A stretch of DNA of 64,000 nucleotides, from assembly GCA_024114885.1 (NCBI GenBank), contig CP099418.1:3038001-3102000 (forward strand), given 5' to 3'. The notes below the pieces were generated by a model, which did not search any database, was not told the DNA's origin, and worked only from the letters and a program-made list of their open reading frames with translations. Both the position numbers and the translations under genes were made by a program. Below, one piece after another: positions 10,838-22,549 of this stretch. Every line of letters begins with the position of its first letter. Position 1 is the stretch's first letter. This DNA is from Septoria linicola (lineage: Eukaryota; Ascomycota; Dothideomycetes; Mycosphaerellales; Mycosphaerellaceae).

Positions 10838-12272
10838 ATGTCGGGCAACAACAACATTACGGTTGCGTTCCCTGGCCGGCCGAACTGGTCAATCTGGTGG
10901 CAGGCGAAGTCTCTTGACGACTTTCAGCTCGACATTGTCGGCTTTCTTGCTGTACTCGGCGAGGGAGCTGTGCAAGCCAATGCTCAAGTTTCCGCTCTAT
11001 CGCGGCTCTTCCTGCTTCCCAGACTACTACCAGCGCCACAAGCCCTGATCCGCACCACGAGGCCGACTGAGTTGCCGCCGACCGCTGGCAAGGTGACAGG
11101 CGTCTACTCTGGAAATGTCAAAGATCACGTTCATCACATCGCCAATATACTGCTGCATCCCGATCCACCCTTGGTAAAGACTTCCATGTTCATGTATGCC
11201 GGACTACTGCTGATCATTGTGTAGGCTTCTTACACTGTACGATGTGTCGAAATCAAGGCCACGAAAAGTCACCTTCAGGACCCATCCTTCAAGGATCGCT
11301 TCTTCCGAGGCCAGTCTACAGCCGACAGTACCTCTACAAATGTCCGCCCTCCGCTTGTCAAGGCGAAAGCAACAGGACCGCAAACATGGGTGACACTACT
11401 CGGGTTCTTTGAAGCCTTGGTGCTTCTGATAGCTTCGATCACTTTTGGCGATGGGATGTCTGTTTTGGCTACGATCAGTCTCTCATTGGTCTCTACGATG
11501 GTCGGTATCAGCAACAAATGGAGTCTTCGTTTGCCCAAAGCCACCAGCAATCCTACGCCTGGGGACGTTGTTATCCGTTATCCCAACGGCAGCTATCTCG
11601 TGGTCAAGTGTGAAGAGGAAGTTGCGAGAGCGTTGTATTTCGCTCCTGAAGAGATTGACTACTATGTCACCAACCCCGTCACATATGTGAGTTCAGGTCA
11701 CCGCGGCATTGCTGCTTTCCTTGATAATACCAATGAACATTTGCTGATGTTGGCCACAGCGACTGTTATCGTTATCTGCCACAATTCTTCTGATGTTAGG
11801 CATTGTCTTCTTGGCCAACGCTAAATTACAGCTGCAATTTGGCTGGGCAGGCGCGTACGTGGTTATCAACATCGCCCATTGGATAGCGGCCGCACTTCCG
11901 CAGAGGTATCATTGGGACCTTAGCGGGTTCAGCGTGAGGGAGCAGAGTGTTGCTGGTGGCCCAGTCAGTGATAACTTCACTGAGGCATTGTGGAAGGCTA
12001 TACTGCTCACCAAATCGGTCCAGTGGGTGGAAGCTGGAGGCGCGGCACCTCAAACCAGTGTGTGGAAGAAGTGGCTTTGGGAAGCCGAGGACGAAGCAAA
12101 CAAGCATCACAACCATGTTGGCGATCTGCTCGACCCAGTCTGGCCAGGAGAGAAGAGTAGCGCAAAGGGAATCGTTTGGTACGGTCCTGATAAGACTAAG
12201 TGGGATCCGAAAGAGGAATGGAACAAGTTGAACAGAGCAGAAGCTGCGTCAAGCGACCGCATGCCGGCCTGA
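10838..12272 (+). CDS. Conserved multi-span membrane protein, unknown function
   Basis: There are three exons: 10838..11173, 11225..11686 and 11760..12272, giving 436 aa. Intron 1 is 51 nt (GTAAAG..GTGTAG, CTGAT branch, phase 0). It contains an in-frame TAG, so it must be removed to join HPDPPL to ASYTVRCVEIKATKSHLQDP. Intron 2 (11687..11759) joins TNPVTY to RLLSLSATILLM. Hydrophobic spans include GFFEALVLLIASITFGDGMS, ATISLSLVSTMVGI, LSATILLMLGIVFLA and AYVVINIAHWIAAAL. Between them lies a soluble loop with PNGSYLVVKCEEEVARALYF. The C-terminal 130 residues are soluble and Trp/Lys-rich. The architecture resembles filamentous-fungal integral membrane proteins of unknown role; no catalytic motif is visible. 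Confidence 0.72.
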
Positions 12273-12652
12273 CAGCTCTGCAAATGCCTACACGCGAGGC
12301 ACTGGCGGGTGTTCAGAACGATCGCAGTTTGTGCTTCGAGCGGCGTTTGGTAGGATCGAAGTTCTTTTGGTCTTGATAGCTTTGTTGGCGAGCATACCAG
12401 ATGCAGCATGTAATGCATCAAGAAAGCGGCATATCTTCGCTTCCACCATCTTGGCGGAATCCGGGCTGTGGAAGGGTCACCGGGGCGTAGTCTTCACCAA
12501 AGCTTGTTTGGAGTTGTAGCTTCTCGATTTGTGTAGAAGCGCCCAATGGAGGTTTCGTGTATATTGACATAAGTTGTATGCACCGTCTACACCGGGCGAG
12601 TGGAGAAGCGCAGAAGCGCAGGTATAGATGACCCAGGTGTATCACACAACAC
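12273..12652. other. Convergent intergenic region
   Basis: The 3' flanks of the membrane-protein gene and the GCLM gene meet here. A 62-codon plus-strand ORF is not protein-like. Nothing else is seen. Confidence 0.4.
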
Positions 12653-13713
12653 TCAAGTCAATTCTGCCACTGCGAAATATCCCTTGTTCTCGACCACACC
12701 TCTGTTTTTCACCACAGCAGTGTATTTGACGACCCATTGCGGCTGCACCTCCCCGTGCAGACCGCCTCCGGTGACTCCGTTCTCTTGGTCCTCGACGTGA
12801 GAGCTTTTACGTTTGTGGCCCGTTTTTACAGACTCGCTCAGTACTCCAGCACCCTGTTGGCCTGGGCCGAGTAGATCTCGCGTGGTGCCTCGAGGTAAGA
12901 TATTGGAGCAGTCATTATGTACTAAGAGCTCGACGGCCTGGCTCTTCGCGAGGGTCATAAGCTCCTTAGGTACCGAGCAGCAGTCACGGAGATTGATCTG
13001 GTTGACGCTCGGCTTAAGCCTTACCTTGTCCAAGAAGGTTTCCAATCGCTCCTTTCCGAATTCAGCGACTCCCAGCCTTGCTACCACCCCCTCGTCGTAA
13101 AGAGCTTCTGCCGTGTTCCATGCGCCGATCTGCCGTTCCAATGGCTCGGGTTCGGCCTCAACAGGGCCACGCGTTGAAATTTTGTCTGGACAGTCTTCTT
13201 CCTCGTCGAAATAAATGCCGGGGAACGACACAATCAACAGGTCAATCGACTGCACATGTAGCTGCTTCATGACCAGATCCAGCGCCTCCCTCGTTTGTAC
13301 ATCGCGCGAGGAACTTGTGCCTCCAGGAAGGTAGAATAGTTTGACCGTGATGTCGTATTGTTCGCGCTCTTCGAGCAATGCCGATTCTGAAAAGTCCAAG
13401 GCAGGGACCTCAAGGGTGTCGCCATTGCGCCGCGTCCAGACAGTATGTGCTTGCGAAGCGCTCGATGTATGAGTGTCGCCGTTGCCATTGCTGTTGCCAT
13501 TGACGCTCGCGACTTCGCCGTTCTGGTCGGCGCCGGAGTGCTCAGCAAAGTTGGTGCGAAGCGAAGAGACGAGTTCGGTATTGGACTTGGTCGTGGGGGA
13601 CCTGCGGATCGAAGACCCGGCGCCCATGATATTGCTGCATGGTCAGCCGCGGTCGCGACACGGTGGGCGGGCGTTCCAGCGTCGACTCACGAGGTGGAAA
13701 GAATGAGCTTCAT
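12653..13713 (-). CDS. GCLM: Glutamate-cysteine ligase modifier (regulatory) subunit
   Basis: There are two exons: 13713..13691 and 13634..12653 (intron GTGAGT..TGCAG, 56 nt), giving 334 aa. The spliced N-terminus reads MKLILSTSNIMGAGSS, typical of fungal GCLM homologues. The body has an aldo-keto-reductase-like barrel: YDITVKLFYLPGG, then SIDLLIVSFPGIYFDEEE, then RLGVAEFGKERLETFLDKV, then KPSVNQINLRDCCSVPKEL and AVELLVHNDCSNILP. The protein lacks the usual AKR catalytic tetrad context. In the family it binds the catalytic subunit and raises its activity in the first step of glutathione synthesis. The N-terminal insert (residues about 25-70) is a low-complexity Asn/Gly/Ser stretch. The gene is divergent from APS1. 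Confidence 0.88.
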
Positions 13714-14088
13714 GGTGGCAGCTCTCGGTCTCGGTGTGACGAGTGAGGTGAGGTGGTGGTCTAGGGTGGTGATGTCTGTTTCTTGGTCTGTTCGAGCGGC
13801 AAGGCGACTTGACTCGACACGACACAGGCTACTGAGCAAGAGATGAGGAGAGAGGGCGTGGCTGGCTGGCTGGCTATGTAGCAAAGGCGGTGCGTGACAT
13901 TGTCATCATTACCCCTAGAGTCGTCGTCGGCGCGCAAAAGGGAAAAGACAGAGCTATTGGGAGCTGTGGCAGAAAGTGCCTGTGGGGCACTGGGGAACTG
14001 GGCCGCTGCTAGATTTTGCCCGTCCGTCAAGTTAGTTCTATTCTCCCTTCCACTGTCACACCAACACCTCCTGTGTTTCCAATACCCC
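13714..14088. promoter_or_regulatory. Shared promoter region GCLM / APS1
   Basis: A 375-bp spacer between head-to-head genes. I looked for a canonical Yap1 site (TTACTAA or TTAGTAA), expected for an oxidative-stress GCLM promoter, and did not find one. The minus-strand ORFs here are the complement of UTR sequence. Confidence 0.4.
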
Positions 14089-15015
14089 ATGGCCATACGG
14101 TATGTGCTGCTGCTGCAGGCTCGACTTTGGCTAATATGAGGCTTGGAGGTATCTGATCCTGCTCTCGCGGCAAGGCAAAGTCGTAGGTGGCCAACCAGCA
14201 TACGCTTCTCGCAGTCAATTCAAACGTGTACAAAAGGACACATGCTGAACTTCTCTGCCTCTACAGCGTCTTGCTAAGTGGTTCACCACACTGTCGCCCA
14301 AGGACAAGGCCAAGATCATCAAAGATGTCTCGCAGCTAGTGTTGGCTCGTCGCGCGCGCATGTGCAATTTCCTCGAGTACAAAGGTAATCTCTGCACTGT
14401 TGCCTGTATCCTGCTACGGCACTCTCGTGCATGCCACTCGCATGGCCACTGACACTTCTGGATGCAGACACCAAGGTCGTCTACCGTCGCTACGCCTCGC
14501 TGTTCTTCATCGCCGCCACCGACCCAACAGACAACGAGCTCATCACACTCGAGATTGTGCATCGCTATGTAGAGCAGATGGACAAATACTACGGCAACGT
14601 GTGCGAGCTCGACATCATCTTCAACTTCCAAAAGGCCTACTTCATCCTGGACGAGCTGCTTCTCGCTGGCGAAATGCAGGAGAGTAGCAAGAAGAATGTG
14701 CTTCGCGTGATCGGTGCTCAAGACAGCCTTGAGGATATGGAGGTGAGTGGAGGCACTGCTTGATGCACACTTTTGCACTCTCAACGCCGACATGACTTGA
14801 GCCGTCCCTGTTCCACCACCCACTGATGCATTGGCCCCTAGGTTGAGGACGATTCTGTCACCAAGATTGGATGAAAAGGGCACGTGCCTTGCATTTGTAC
14901 CACCCACTGTGTCCTGCTGCCTTCCATGATTGGGCTGACGTTTCTTTCTCTTCAGACGAATGCAGAGATGAGTGCAGAGCTCGAGAAGCAGCTGAAAGCT
15001 GCCGGACTCATTTAG
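14089..15015 (+). CDS. APS1: AP-1 clathrin adaptor complex sigma subunit
   Basis: There are five exons: 14089..14099, 14149..14182, 14267..14384, 14468..14742, and a last exon at 14842..14874 (ending [10 protein letters not shown], 156 aa). The spliced protein begins [20 protein letters not shown], with [36 protein letters not shown] and [20 protein letters not shown]: a textbook sigma adaptin. It works at the trans-Golgi network and endosomes in clathrin-coated vesicle formation. A second acceptor (TTCTTTCTCTTCAG) leads to 14956..15015. That exon is in the same phase and encodes [19 protein letters not shown] plus stop (165 aa). I set the gene end at 15015 to cover both. Which C-terminus dominates cannot be decided here. 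Confidence 0.92.
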
Positions 15016-16011
15016 CTGCATCATACTTACTTGCAGCATTAACCTGGAGGTGGCAACAGCACACTTCTTCATGTCTATGGCGTTCGGTCGGCGTTCTACT
15101 GGAGACTAGAGATACCCATGACTCTACGAGGCTGTCTCTTCAAGCATGCAATGTGTAGGAATAGCATGAAAGCTGCCTTACACGCACAGCAAGCGGCACA
15201 CCGCATGCAAATATAATGAATGTGTTCCGAGATCAACGTCTTCTCACCATGTCAGCCATAACGCCTCAGCTTGAATGATGGCCCACTGGTCAACCTACAA
15301 GTAAGATCAACCCCGATGACATGTAGGTGCATCCCAATACCTCTATTTTCTTGATATGTCGGCTGAATACACGCGTCACAAGCTTGCTGCAGATGTTACC
15401 AAAGAGCGATTGGGCTGCTCACCCACATCAGAGCTCCTGAGGATACCCCATGCACTGCTACTAAGCCGTACGACGTCTGATCCTCTTAACGCGCTGTCAT
15501 GCTCAGGTCGGCAGAAGCGTGTTCGCAACGCCATTCGTCATTGGCAGATCGGCGAACCTCCACACGTGATCGGACCCCTACAGCTGGAACCTCAGATCGC
15601 AGGCGGCCTGCTTGCGACAGCTTCGTCAGACCACGTACCGCACCACCTCCCTCCGCAACATCGCGTTGACCACAGTCGCAACATTGACGACGACAATAAC
15701 GATTTTCCATGGCGATTTCCGACGTACACTGCGCCTGCTAGACGCACCGCGTCTAGTATCAGTCTCGCGACCGCCCGGCTTCCGATTGAGGGAAGTAGTA
15801 TTCAGGCACATTCAACTCCGCCCCAGCCGAACACTCGATACACGCGCCAGCGGGCCAGTGCCTCTGCCAAACCTGCAAACAATATTTACGACCACGAGAG
15901 GATACGTTGCGCAATCGTCCCGCAAGCTTTCGGCGCATACAAGCGCATGATCAACACCGCGCGGCGTTTCCGAAACACAGTTTGCGCCTTCGACTTGAAC
16001 GGACAGACAAC
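15016..16011. other. Intergenic between APS1 and MAF1, with a long upstream ORF
   Basis: About 1 kb. It contains a 219-codon plus-strand ORF (15356..16015) whose TGA overlaps the MAF1 ATG (ATGA). The ORF is rich in Arg, Ser, His and Pro, with no domain, and the other frames are also fairly open. It may be part of the MAF1 leader, not a gene. Nothing else is seen. Confidence 0.4.
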
Positions 16012-17291
16012 ATGAAGGTGCGTAATTTGAGCGATTGGTCTCGCGCATTTCCAGCGCGATGATATACGAAGCCGCATGACATGCGAGGTCGCGCCGCGCA
16101 TTTAATGGCTTCTGGAGCCACGACCACTGCACAGTCCCTCTTTCGATGCATCAGCTGACATTTGCATAGTACTTACCACTACGTGACCTAGACACGGTCA
16201 CAAACGCGCTGAATTTCTCCACTCCAGATTGCCATATCGTAGGAGGATGCGACATCTATACCACGAAAGCCGCCGGCGGAGACAAAAAGTTGTACAAAAC
16301 CATTGAGCATAGCTTGGAGTCGCAATATGAGTCTCTAGTCAGACTTTCTGCCTCCCTGAGCCCGCCATGTATACCATTCGACGATGGAAAGGCCAATGAG
16401 AAGCATAGTCGAAGTCGAAGAAGTCGTACAGTTGAAGCTCCAGAGATCGATCTTTCTCGCGCATCTCCATTTGGTAGCCTTTCTCAAGGCAATGCACGAA
16501 GGACTTTCGCATATTTGATTGCCACTCTGAACGCCTCACATCCGGACTACGACTTCTCACATCTTCTCCGCCCATCCGACTTTCGCAAAGAGCGAAGTCT
16601 CAGAGGCATAATGCACAATCTGGACAGCACGCTCCAACACCTGCGCCCCAGGCAGACTGTACTATCGAATTATCTCGCGCCTTTATCGCTATCCGTCTCT
16701 GCTCCAGGTCCGGGGAGTGGAAGTGATATTTGGAATCCTAACATGTGGCGTCTACTTGACAAGGAAATGGGCCTAAGGCAGTGCGAGAAATACTCGTACA
16801 CCCCGGAGGACGATCCATTCGATGGTGAGGAAGGTGCGATTTGGAGTATGCATTATTTCTTCTTCAACAAGGAGAAGAAGCGGGTATGCTACATCTACCT
16901 TCGTGCCTTCAGCGTCATATCGCATAGTCCAGCGGCAATGGGCGCACGAAAGGGAAAGCCCGTTCAGCGAAAGGTATCCAGTTTGTCGATCGGTGAGGGG
17001 GCAGGGAAGCGTGCATCTTTCTGGTTGAGCAACGAGATGCTACAGCGAAGCATCGACACCGTTAGCTATGGCGAAGACGACGATGACGAGATGATACTAT
17101 CTGAGGCTGACGAGTGTGAGGTTCCGTACATGGATCTGGACGATGTGCGGAGTTCTCTAATCGATGGCAGATTCAGCTATCCCATTGACGAGGACGAAGA
17201 CATCTCCTACGATGAAATCGACGACCAATTTTCATCGAGAGAAGTGAGAGGCATGAGCGAGGAGATTGGCGCTGCAATGGACATTGCATGA
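16012..17291 (+). CDS. MAF1: MAF1, repressor of RNA polymerase III
   Basis: A two-codon first exon (16012..16017, ATG AAG) is spliced by a 152-nt intron (GTGCGT..CATAG) to 16170..17291, giving 375 aa. The joined start MKYLPLRDLDTVTNALNFST matches the Maf1 A-box, followed by DCHIVGGCDIYTTKAAGGDK and LYKTIEHSLESQYESLVRLS. The B/C-box region follows (FAYLIATLNASHPDYDFSHL, later DPFDGEEGAIWSMHYFFFNK and RVCYIYLRAFSV). The C-terminus is very acidic (GEDDDDEMILSEADE). Maf1 is phosphorylated by TOR/PKA-linked kinases; when dephosphorylated it enters the nucleus and shuts off Pol III. A micro-exon coding MK is common in fungal MAF1 genes. The central linker is longer than in yeast. Confidence 0.93.
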
Positions 17292-17461
17292 GGTGTTTAT
17301 GATACCAGGGATTGTTTGCGGGGATTGGCGTCGATTGGTGCTGGTGTACATGTAATGAGACAGGATAATTGTATGGTCGGTCGCCATTGTCAATAGCTTC
17401 AATCATGCTACTGAAATTCGCTACACTTTCAACTCTTCACTGTCAGGCAGAGTCCATGTCT

Positions 17462-20400
17462 TCACGAGCCTCCCCACTTTCCAAACTGTCTCCAGTCTTG
17501 CACCAAGATGCGCAGAATAGCTCGCTCATTGCTGTTCATAGCTGCGCTGAGTGATCGAATGGCCGCTTCATCGAAAGCTTCCATGGCTTCAATCATGGCA
17601 AAAATGCCAGGCCTCATTGCTGTTCGCACCGCTTCTGCCAATGTCGACGACAAGATCTGCGCGCAATAGTGGGCCAGTATGTGCTGCACAAACTGACCAG
17701 CATACTTTTGTGCCTCTCGCGTAGCATCAGTAAGGCTGGAAGCCGTGCTTCGAATCCAGACAGGCTTGCAAAACATCTCGAGCAATTTTGCCACCAGCCG
17801 TGCATGCCACGCACGAACTCGATCAGACGCCATAGAAGTCTCGTCGAAGAGGCTTGAAAGAAGGCTTTGGAAGATCTTGGTCACCAAGTGGAAGCGACCT
17901 TGCAATTGAGTGCGGTATTGGTTCAGCAAGATCTTCAGGATGAAGCATATCTGAGCAAAGTCCGCTGCGATGTGTGGTCCTCCAACAAGTAAGCGTTGTA
18001 GTGCTGTGAGAGTCTCCTCGAGGCTGTGCTGATTTAAGACCTGCTTGCCACCTTTGAGCAGCGACGTGATGGCGTGCAAGGTTTCGCCGCGCACAGCGAG
18101 GCCCTGATTAGCATTGAGAGTGCGTAGCAGATACTGCCACACATCTGCCAGCGTGTGGTCCGATGCTGTGTTGGATGAAAGCTCTTGCATCTTCCTAATA
18201 GCGCAAATGTGCATCTGAGCTGCAGCACCCGTATCCGCAGAAGGCGAGCTTAAGATGTGGACAATTCCTGAGTCGTTGATGGCAGTGCTAGCTGCTTGCT
18301 CGTAGGCTTCCTGTATCTTTCGGGCCTCTTGTCGAGTAAGGTCTGACGAGGATATTCGAGGAGCGGAGGCGGAAACGCGCGAAAGGTCGCCGTACTTGCA
18401 GATCAATCTGAAATTCGCAGCCGAGAGGTGGTCCGCGGCATTAAGTTCTGATTGCAAAACACTGTCGGCAGTCTTCACTATCCTTCGCACGAAATTCTTC
18501 CGTATGGTGTCAATTTTGGTCCACAAGGTGTCGGGAAGCATCAGGAGAGCTTCAGCAGCAGCAGAATGGAAGGTGTATCGACCAGACGCCGCGGCTTCAC
18601 GGTTCGTGCTTTCCAGGCCATCTACCAAGCTGTCGATCAATCTGGATACCACTGACTCCTCGCGATGCGCATACGGCTTGTCTGTCTGACCCACGAGGTC
18701 TTCGAGACCCATGATCATGCTGGAGGCCAGGAGCATCCGTGCGTCTGCTGAGCTTGTGCTTGGAACTCCATCGATCAGTTGGCGGATAAGGGGTACTGTA
18801 GATTCGCAAAGCTCAGACATATCGACGCTCTTCGTTGCAGCCATCGCGCGATAGACTGCTCGCACGGTCGTAGGTAGGAGACCAAATCCTTTGTCGATCT
18901 CAGTGATGGATGTATATGAATGCTGAGCATCGTCATCTGATACAGACCAGAGATGAGCTAGCTGGTGTAAGCTCAGTGCGATCTGTCGGAGCCTGGAATC
19001 TCCTATAGGGTGGATTAGATATGTAAGAATCAGTGCCAGGTAGCGCTCGGGGGAGTGCGAGAAAGACTGTATGCTTTCCATATCAAGGAGCTTCACCACG
19101 ATGTCGCCACGCTGAGCGGAGCTGAGTGAAGCAGGCGATATTGTTTCGAGCTGCTGAAGCGATAGCACTTCAAGCAAGTCTTTTTCTCCAGCAGTGTAGG
19201 CACTGCGAGTCGCAATATGGCCCAGGAGTCGCCGAGCGTCACGACCGGGTACTGAGACCATGGCTCGTAGTGCAGCGCTTGCTCGAGCTGGGGGTAATGT
19301 GTCCACCAGCTCTGGATAGTCAGCAAGCACAGAGATACTACTCTCAGGATGTATGCACATCAGTCCGCCAAATTGGCGTACGAAACTCGCTGACTGGGCA
19401 CTCGAACTGTGTCGACGGACGATGTTGCAGGTTACCCCTAACAGCGTTCTTGCCGCAGGCGTCGCTGAAGAATCCACCTTACAGTCTTTGAGCGCCTGTT
19501 GTAGTACAGAACTCGTGAGAACCTCGTTGAGCAGGGTTTCGATACCAGATTCGGGCATTCCTGCTGGTAGAAGATCTGGCGAGTGCAGATCAAACAGCAC
19601 GCTGAGAAGCTGCCAAAGGTGCTCGCGGCAGTTTGGTGGGAGCTGTCCGGCACCTGCGCTCTTTGAAGAGACGATAGCTGTCCACAGATCATCAACTGCT
19701 CTTTTGCTCGCACCAGCATGAGAGTTACTGCGTATGCCCAGCAACACGGCGCGGAGAACGATCAAATCCGCTTCAAGCCGGTGCAGCACGTCGTCATCGT
19801 CCAAGACCAATCTTGACGTGACCAAGTCACGTAGTAGCTTATTGTAATGATCCAAGGTAGAGACCGCACGAGCGGTGCCGTCTAGACGTGATATTGCATC
19901 CGCGACATCGGGAACCATAGCTAACCAGTAACTTTGGGTCTGATCGCCCGCGTGGTCCGCGAGCTGGGTGTGCCAAAGGTCCAGTAATTCCTCATGCTGC
20001 AGCTTGCGCGTGAAGGCACCGATCAGCGGGGAGATAATCCTGGCTTGTATCTGAAGCGGATCTGCTTCTACACTGCTCAAGCCTCGTGTGCCTATAGCGG
20101 TGAACAGCTGCTTAGTGACTGAATGGTCGATGAGGACACTGGCATTGAGCATGGCGACTTCTGCAATGGCGTTCCACTGGGCATCTGTAAACTGTCAGTT
20201 CCATAGAGGAGGAGGACAATGTACTAGTGTCAAATGAATTCGTACCTTGAACCCCAAGAGGTGTAGACAGCATTCCAAGACTTAGCTTGAGCAGCTTTTG
20301 CGTCGACAGAGTAGCCTTATGAGCTCCCAAAGAGCGTAGCATGACTGAAATGGCATCTGCTCGCGAAGTGTGCTCATCGTCATTCAGGACATCCAGCATG

Positions 20401-21465
20401 GCATCGAACAAGGCCTGTCGGTAGTCAGCCCAATTGGTGTCACCAAGTAAAGGTATGCAGCTAGGTGCTGCAAATGCTCTACAAGGGGGAGCCACCTCGC
20501 TGCGTACGAGGACATACCTCGATCCATGGGCTTTCACGACTGCGCAGTCCAGCTGTCGATATGGAGACAGATCTCAAAGCTATGTCAAGAACGATCGGGA
20601 CGATCTCATGTAGCCTCTGCTGATCTTTTGAGAGCGGACTGAAGACAGCTGCTACAGGGTCCTCATTTTGCGAGACCATATGTTTCTTGTGCCCATCTTG
20701 GCGACCGCGTTCTGCGAAGAACGCCGACCTTGCTGGTAGCACGCTATGCTGTGCCAAGATCGATTCGAGCGCTCGCAGATGATCCAGCTGGGACAAGGAA
20801 TCGCCGCTCCTCTTCCGCTTTGCAGAGCGGACACTGCCATTTCTTCGAAGTACAAGTGCTAGACGGCATACAGGAGCCATGCACGTGCTGTTGAAGGCTG
20901 CATTGTCACCCGGCGAGGGTCGACGTAATGACCAGATCTGTAGACCGAAGTCAAGCAGAGAGATGTCTGATCCCAAGGTCAAGGTTCCATCGTGGCCGGC
21001 CAAGAATGCATGAACATGCTGATACCAATTTCCAGAGATGTCTGCCGCCACGTTACCATCGAGCCCAAGGAGTGATCTGACTGCTGTGCCAGATGCCCGC
21101 TGGCTCATGTCGTGCAAGAAATTCCAGGAACTTGACAGGGCATACAACGTTTGTTCTGACAGGTGCTTTTCTGCGCATGCTGCCTGGAAAATCTCCTGCA
21201 ATGAGCCAGACCCGAGAATAACAACAATCTTTTGCAGGGAGAGCAGGCGCATACACGAAGTAAGCAAGTTCCATGATCCAGAAAGTAATCGAGCCTCTGA
21301 GGAGCTTCTCAATTTAGCAACTAGCCAGCGCAATATCATCTCTGCTCGAGCGCTGTGGTTGCATAATTGCTGTGCTTCTTGTAACTGGGAAGTGGTGTCT
21401 TTGACATCGTCCAGAGCTTTCAGGCGCGCCAGAGACGTCGTTCCAGGACGCACGATCCTCCCCAT
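17462..21465 (-). CDS. URB2: URB2/NPA2-type ribosome biogenesis protein
   Basis: There are three exons: 21465..20518, 20414..20246 and 20184..17462, giving 1279 aa. Intron 1 (20517..20415) has GTATGT, a CTGAC branch and CGACAG, joining SPWIE to ALFDAMLDVL. Intron 2 (20245..20185) joins STPLGVQ to DAQWNAIAEVA. The protein is a long all-helical repeat with low sequence complexity. Its C-terminal end (RAILRILVQDWRQFGKWGGS) matches the end of the Urb2/Npa2 C-terminal domain. In yeast, Urb2 is a nucleolar factor of the early pre-60S complex with Npa1 and Rsa3, needed for 27S pre-rRNA maturation. The start at 21465 (MGRIVRPGTTSLARL) is the first ATG after an upstream TTG; an extra 5' exon is not excluded. 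The gene is head to head with MIC10. Confidence 0.78.
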
Positions 21466-21721
21466 CCTCGTCACTATCGTCAAACGAAATAGCAGTATTT
21501 GATGGAGATCAACTTTTTCCCAGAGGCATCGAAGCTCCCAAGTTTTGGAGAGCTCGGACTTTTCGGGTGCGCCAGCCGTCTGCCGGCCGTGGCTCCTAGC
21601 TTGCGTCCATTGGCAGCATCAGGAACGGAGCTCAGACTGCGCGCGAAGACCTGCTGTTCACTATACAATAAGAAGAGCCCTTTCCACTACATCAGGTCGC
21701 CACATATCGAAGATAGTCATC

Positions 21722-22149
21722 ATGGCAGACTCCAACACCAGCAACAACGCCGTCGCTCCTCCGCCAAGCCGATCCAACCGACCGATGAGCGAAGCGCTGC
21801 TGAACGAGAAGGTGAGATGCACATGGCACACGAGACGTGACGCAGGTCGTCAGTCCAGAAGGAGAGGCTGACAACTAGTCCCAGTGGGACCACTGCTTGA
21901 GCACACTTTTGATCCGGTCTGGCCTGGGCGCATCATTTGGTGTAATTTTCTCCGTCCTACTGTTCAAGCGACGAGCATGGCCAGTCTGGGCCGGATTGGG
22001 CTTTGGCGCTGGCCGCGCGTGGGAGGAATGTGATAGCGTGAGTTTTTGTGGAAGCGGTGTCTGCTGCGCATCTGTACTGACCATCTGAGCAGAGTTTCAA
22101 GCGTGCTTCAGCACCATCTCGCGACGGTCTACGCGTACTCCGTCCGTGA
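21722..22149 (+). CDS. MIC10: MICOS subunit Mic10
   Basis: There are three exons: 21722..21811, 21885..22037 and 22093..22149, giving 99 aa. All junctions are phase 0 with GTGAG donors and CAG acceptors. The protein has a short polar N-terminus (MADSNTSNNAVAPPPSRSNR), then PMSEALLNEKWDHCLSTLLI. Two hairpin membrane segments follow, each with glycine motifs: RSGLGASFGVIFSVLLFKRR and WPVWAGLGFGAGRAWEECDS. These Gly-rich segments are the known oligomerisation motifs that let Mic10 bend the inner mitochondrial membrane at crista junctions. The basic tail ends LRVLRP. The 256-bp space to the URB2 start forms a shared promoter. Confidence 0.93.
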
Positions 22150-22549
22150 ACAGCGAACTATCTTGGTGATGAAAGCTTGCAAGCCCGCTACAGAGAGCGA
22201 GAATGAGAACTGGGGCTGCGATACGGACGACCCTGTGCATACAAAGACCCAGTTATGTGAGTGCGTGTAGGCTGGCATAAATCTACATAAATGCTATGGC
22301 CTTTAAGTCTAGTCCCTGGAGACCAAACTGAGCGGGCACAAACACGATGGCTGGCTGCTCATTTCCAGTCGGCATATCGCATTCGTAGCGACTCACGTGA
22401 GGTCTGTTAACAATCAGGCGGTAATGAGTCCAGCATAGATGGCGGATTCTTGCCTTACGTAGGATTTACAAGCATCTATTCACTTGGAGCTGTGAAACTC
22501 ACACAATCGTTCCGATGTGCCCTGCGATACCGTCCACGCCACCGAATGT
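22150..22549. other. Convergent intergenic region MIC10/ARP2
   Basis: The 3' flanks of two convergent genes. I see no further gene or repeat. Confidence 0.4.

Noticed and set aside
14215..15072. 285-codon minus-strand ORF
   Set aside because: It lies antisense to the APS1 exons and introns. Its composition mirrors the sense codons and no domain appears.
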